Of a DNA stretch of 64,000 nt, positions 61,636-64,000 are shown piece by piece (the stretch's first letter is position 1; every line of letters begins with the position of its first letter). This stretch comes from Ralstonia sp. A12 (lineage in GTDB: Bacteria > Pseudomonadota > Gammaproteobacteria > Burkholderiales > Burkholderiaceae), in contig NZ_JSZO01000011.1 of NCBI RefSeq assembly GCF_000801955.1, positions 186,001 to 250,000 of the forward strand. Direction: 5' to 3'. Below the pieces are notes generated by a model that saw only the letters and a program-made list of their open reading frames with translations, had not been told where the DNA came from and did not search any database. The position numbers and the translations under genes were made by a program.

Positions 61636-62691
61636 TTAGGCCGCGCGCAGCGGCAGGTTCTTGACGTTCGGCGCGCGGTTGGGGGCCATGCCGTGGGCTG
61701 CCAGCGTTTCCTCGGCGCTGTCATACCAGGTGCCGATGCGGTAGATCTGGCGTGCCTCCTTGCCACTGGCGATTTCGCGCCCCAACTCCTTGGCCACGCG
61801 CACGCATTGCTCGATCTGCTGCACCGAGGTCATGCGGTTGCCGTGCTGGTCGATGATGGTGTCTTCAATGCCGCAGCGCGGATGCAGGCCCATTGCCATG
61901 GCCATCATGTTGAACGGCAGCACGTTCTTGAGCAGCGACTCCGCCGTCAGCGTGCAGCCGTCCGGTGCACGGTGGATGAAGTTGAAGAAGTTGAATGGGT
62001 TGGGGCCGTCAAAACCGCCACCAATGCCGATCCACGTGAGATTGAGCGGACCCTTGTAGAGGCCCTTGCGCACCAGGCGCTCCAGCGTCTCCATCGCATG
62101 GATGCCGGTGAGCTGGAAGTGCGGCTGCACGCCGGCGGCCTGCAGGCGGCGCAGGTGTTCTTCCAGCCATTGCGGGCCAGCCGGCACGGTCATTTCGCGA
62201 TAGGCCTGCTGTAGCGCGGGGTGTGACAGGGAGGTGCCTTCCAGGTATTCCGGATACAGCAGCTCCATGATGTTCATCTGCGTCGTGTTGATGGCCATCG
62301 TCACCTGATCAGGCGTTGGGGTCAGGTCGGCCAGCATATGGCGCGTGTCATCCGACAGCCACTTGGCAGCTTGCCCCTCGTCTTCCGGCGCAAACGAGAT
62401 CGAGCCGCCCACCTGGATGATCATGTCGGGTACTGCGGCGCGCACACCCGCAATCAGCTCGTTGAATTTCGACAGCCGCTTGGAGCCCTTGCCGTCCAGC
62501 TCGCGCACGTGCAGGTGCAGCACGGTGGCGCCGGCGTTGTAGCAATCCACGGCCTTCTGCACCTGTTCTTCCATCGTCACCGGGATGTCTTCCGGAAAAT
62601 CCTCCGGCATCCATTCCGGGCCGTACGGCGCAACGGTAATGACAACCTTGTCCTGGTTCTCGGGGTGCAGCGAATCGTCGAGGAATTGCAT
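61636..62691 (-). CDS. BKACE-type beta-keto acid cleavage enzyme (DUF849)
   Basis: The product has 351 residues, longer than the usual 270-310. The TIM barrel motifs are visible: VITVAPYGPEW (divergent first strand, with a Glu), LHLHVRE with the zinc His pair, IIQVGGSISF, a WIGIGGGFDG segment and MGLHPRCGIED. BKACE enzymes split a beta-keto acid with acetyl-CoA into acetoacetate and a new CoA ester. The substrate depends on subgroup; it is unknown here. First gene of the cluster, divergent from an AraC regulator. The ATG follows AGGAG. Confidence 0.88.
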   Translation of the reverse strand: MQFLDDSLHPENQDKVVITVAPYGPEWMPEDFPEDIPVTMEEQVQKAVDCYNAGATVLHLHVRELDGKGSKRLSKFNELIAGVRAAVPDMIIQVGGSISFAPEDEGQAAKWLSDDTRHMLADLTPTPDQVTMAINTTQMNIMELLYPEYLEGTSLSHPALQQAYREMTVPAGPQWLEEHLRRLQAAGVQPHFQLTGIHAMETLERLVRKGLYKGPLNLTWIGIGGGFDGPNPFNFFNFIHRAPDGCTLTAESLLKNVLPFNMMAMAMGLHPRCGIEDTIIDQHGNRMTSVQQIEQCVRVAKELGREIASGKEARQIYRIGTWYDSAEETLAAHGMAPNRAPNVKNLPLRAA

Positions 62692-62762
62692 GTCGGGCGC
62701 TCCTGTAGGGGATGTCTCTGGTGGACTTCACTATAGGGAAGCGGTAAGTTTGAATTTCTCAT

Positions 62763-62772
62763 TTGGCGCCAA
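62763..62772. promoter_or_regulatory. Palindrome between the BKACE and AraC genes
   Basis: TTGGCGCCAA is a perfect 10-bp palindrome in the 143-base divergent region, 62 bases before the AraC start. It could be an operator; AraC proteins usually prefer direct repeats, so confidence is low. Confidence 0.35.
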
Positions 62773-62834
62773 GTTTTTCTCTTTATGCGCCATTCCGTGT
62801 AAACACCAAGGCAGTTCGACAACGGCGGAAATCC

Positions 62835-63842
62835 ATGGAAACGATGGTGCGTGCCCGGTCGCTTAACGGCTACTTTCAGGTCGTGCGGCGGCTCGGCTTC
62901 AACCCGCAGGAGGTCTTACGGCAGGTGGGGCTCGATCCGGCCAAGCTAGCCGATCCAGAGTTGCCTGTGCCCGTGGTGGCAACCTGTCAGTTGATGGAGA
63001 TCACCGCCGCCGCCGCGCCGTGTCCGACGCTTGGTTTGCAGATGGCCGAGGCGCGGCAAGAGTTGGATTTCGGTGTGCTCGGGTTGCTGCTCGCGCATAA
63101 GCGCACGCTGCGCGAGGCGCTGCAGGCCATCATCCAATACCGTCATCTTCTCAACGAGGCGCTGGCGATCTCCTTGGAGTCGGATGGCGACATGGTCGTC
63201 ATTCGCGAGGAGGTCATCACCGAGACGCCGGTGCCGCTGCGCCAGGCCAATGAGCTGGCGGTGGGCGTGCTGGCCCGGGTGTGCAGCGCGCTGCTGGGCA
63301 CGCACTGGAAGCCGCGCGGCATTCACTTCACGCACGCGGCACCAGCCGATGCCAGCCTGCATCGCCGTGTGTTCGGCTGCGCAATCGTGTTCAATGCGGA
63401 TTTCAACGGCATCGTCTGCGCGGCGGCCGATCTGGAGACGCCCAACCCCGCTGCCGATCCGGCGCTCGTACGCTATGCGGAAAGCCTGGCGGAGCCGCTC
63501 AACGTGTCGGGCCCAGATGCGGTGGTGCAGGAGGTGCGGCGCGCCGTGTATCTGCTGCTGCCGCTGGAGCGCGCCTCGGTGGAGCAGGTGGCGGAGCATC
63601 TGCACTTGAGTGCGCGCACCTTGCAGCGGCAGTTGGAGGCCGCAGGCGCGACGTTCTCCGAACTGGTGGAGGAAGTGCGCCACAACCTTGCTGTCCGCTA
63701 CATGGCCAACCCGAGCTACCGGATCGGGCGCGTGGCTGCATTGCTTGGCTATACGCGGCAGGCGTCATTCACGCGCTGGTTCATCGCGCATTTTGGGATG
63801 ACGCCGCGCGCGTGGCGCGATGCGCAAGCACAGACGCCATAG
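62835..63842 (+). CDS. AraC-family transcriptional regulator
   Basis: The 335-residue product has an N-terminal ArgR/OruR-like ligand region (YFQVVRRLGFNPQEVLRQVGLDPAKL, typical of Arabinose_bd_2 type) and a C-terminal double helix-turn-helix at about 235-330 (VEQVAEHLHLSARTLQRQL, then IGRVAALLGYTRQASFTRWFIAHFG). It is divergent from the catabolic cluster and most likely activates it in the presence of the substrate. Start at the ATG at 62835. Confidence 0.93.
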   Translation: METMVRARSLNGYFQVVRRLGFNPQEVLRQVGLDPAKLADPELPVPVVATCQLMEITAAAAPCPTLGLQMAEARQELDFGVLGLLLAHKRTLREALQAIIQYRHLLNEALAISLESDGDMVVIREEVITETPVPLRQANELAVGVLARVCSALLGTHWKPRGIHFTHAAPADASLHRRVFGCAIVFNADFNGIVCAAADLETPNPAADPALVRYAESLAEPLNVSGPDAVVQEVRRAVYLLLPLERASVEQVAEHLHLSARTLQRQLEAAGATFSELVEEVRHNLAVRYMANPSYRIGRVAALLGYTRQASFTRWFIAHFGMTPRAWRDAQAQTP

Positions 63843-63844
63843 CG

Positions 63845-64000
63845 TCAGGTTGGGTTGAACGCGGTGTTGGTGTCGTGCGCTTTCGGCTGATGGGCTAACC
63901 GCACCGCAGGCGATTGCAGGATGCACAGCAGCTGCAGTGCAAAGCCCGCGAGCGCCATCAGCAGGCACGCACCGACACCCGCCTGCGCCGCGAGCCATGC
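63845..64000 (-). CDS. C-terminal end of a membrane protein, rest off the window
   Basis: Reading leftward from the edge, 51 codons end in a TGA at 63845. They encode a last hydrophobic helix (LLMALAGFALQLLCIL) and a polar tail (HQPKAHDTNTAFNPT). This fits the end of a transporter, but the family cannot be told. It is convergent with the AraC gene, two bases from its stop. Confidence 0.55.
   Translation of the reverse strand, partial: AWLAAQAGVGACLLMALAGFALQLLCILQSPAVRLAHQPKAHDTNTAFNPT

Noticed and set aside
60079-62214. Open frame of 711 codons antisense to the MFS and BKACE genes
   Set aside because: Extreme His/Arg/Gln content and full overlap with two clear genes show that it is a shadow frame.
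1-64000. tRNA, rRNA, CRISPR arrays, insertion sequences, phage genes
   Set aside because: No cloverleaf, ribosomal RNA stretch, spaced direct-repeat array or transposase/integrase motif was recognised on either strand by eye; a tRNAscan or ISfinder-type search would settle it.

Overview
The window is about 64 kb of GC-rich DNA from a beta-proteobacterium, most probably Ralstonia or a close Burkholderiaceae relative. The reasons are the dense coding with high-GC codon use, a beta-proteobacterial porin, a short-loop CydAB oxidase with a GbsR/MarR regulator, a NarK-NirBD-NasA nitrate assimilation operon, and many two-gene divergons of a LysR, TetR or AraC regulator with its target. Genus is inferred from content only. 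No rRNA, tRNA, CRISPR array, transposase or phage gene was recognised. One gene runs off each edge.

Left third (1-20100). An SOS-controlled UvrD-type helicase is cut by the left edge. It is followed by an EF-hand protein with an S10-type carboxypeptidase lipoprotein, and then a 1.1 kb AT-richer gap. Small genes follow (YnfA, DUF1272, TraB/GumN). A TetR / DHA2 efflux pump / dehalogenase-like hydrolase divergon and a free-standing AAA-type ATPase come next. The most notable block is 12382-16936: a DUF2946 protein with CXXC and RAPP motifs (the copper-sensing upstream ORF type called CruR in Bordetella), a TonB-dependent receptor, a secreted Asp-box beta-propeller with histidine/cysteine metal motifs, and a periplasmic thioredoxin. 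Together they look like a copper-acquisition operon. It is followed by a two-helix membrane protein, a candidate structured small RNA (17869-17980), and a TauE exporter divergent from a LysR regulator.

Middle (20200-43700). This part holds a medium-chain acyl-CoA synthetase, a secreted SxxK serine hydrolase, azoreductase with its LysR regulator, a 14-helix MFS pump, an MpaB-like oxygenase, a PGDYG protein, a cytidine-deaminase-fold enzyme, and an M19 dipeptidase whose Tat/lipoprotein signal lies inside the open frame. A large lipoprotein faces a LuxR-type regulator across a long inverted repeat. The cioAB/cydAB-type quinol oxidase sits behind its GbsR-like regulator and a perfect-armed palindrome. 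An Aer-like chemoreceptor carries a Fur-like box and a flagellar-type promoter.

Right third (43700-64000). The nitrate assimilation operon narK-nirB-nirD-oxidoreductase-nasA is preceded by a readable control region: an NtrC-like site, a sigma-54 promoter and a leader that ends in a strong intrinsic terminator just before narK. This suggests nitrogen-limitation control plus antitermination. Two inverted repeats lie before nasA. After a YkgJ cysteine-cluster protein, a spermidine-synthase-like protein and a DUF2239-MATE pair, there is a catabolic cluster on the minus strand (BKACE-type beta-keto acid cleavage enzyme, MFS importer, quinone oxidoreductase, TauD-type dioxygenase, porin). A divergent AraC regulator sits upstream of it. 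Its substrate is unknown.
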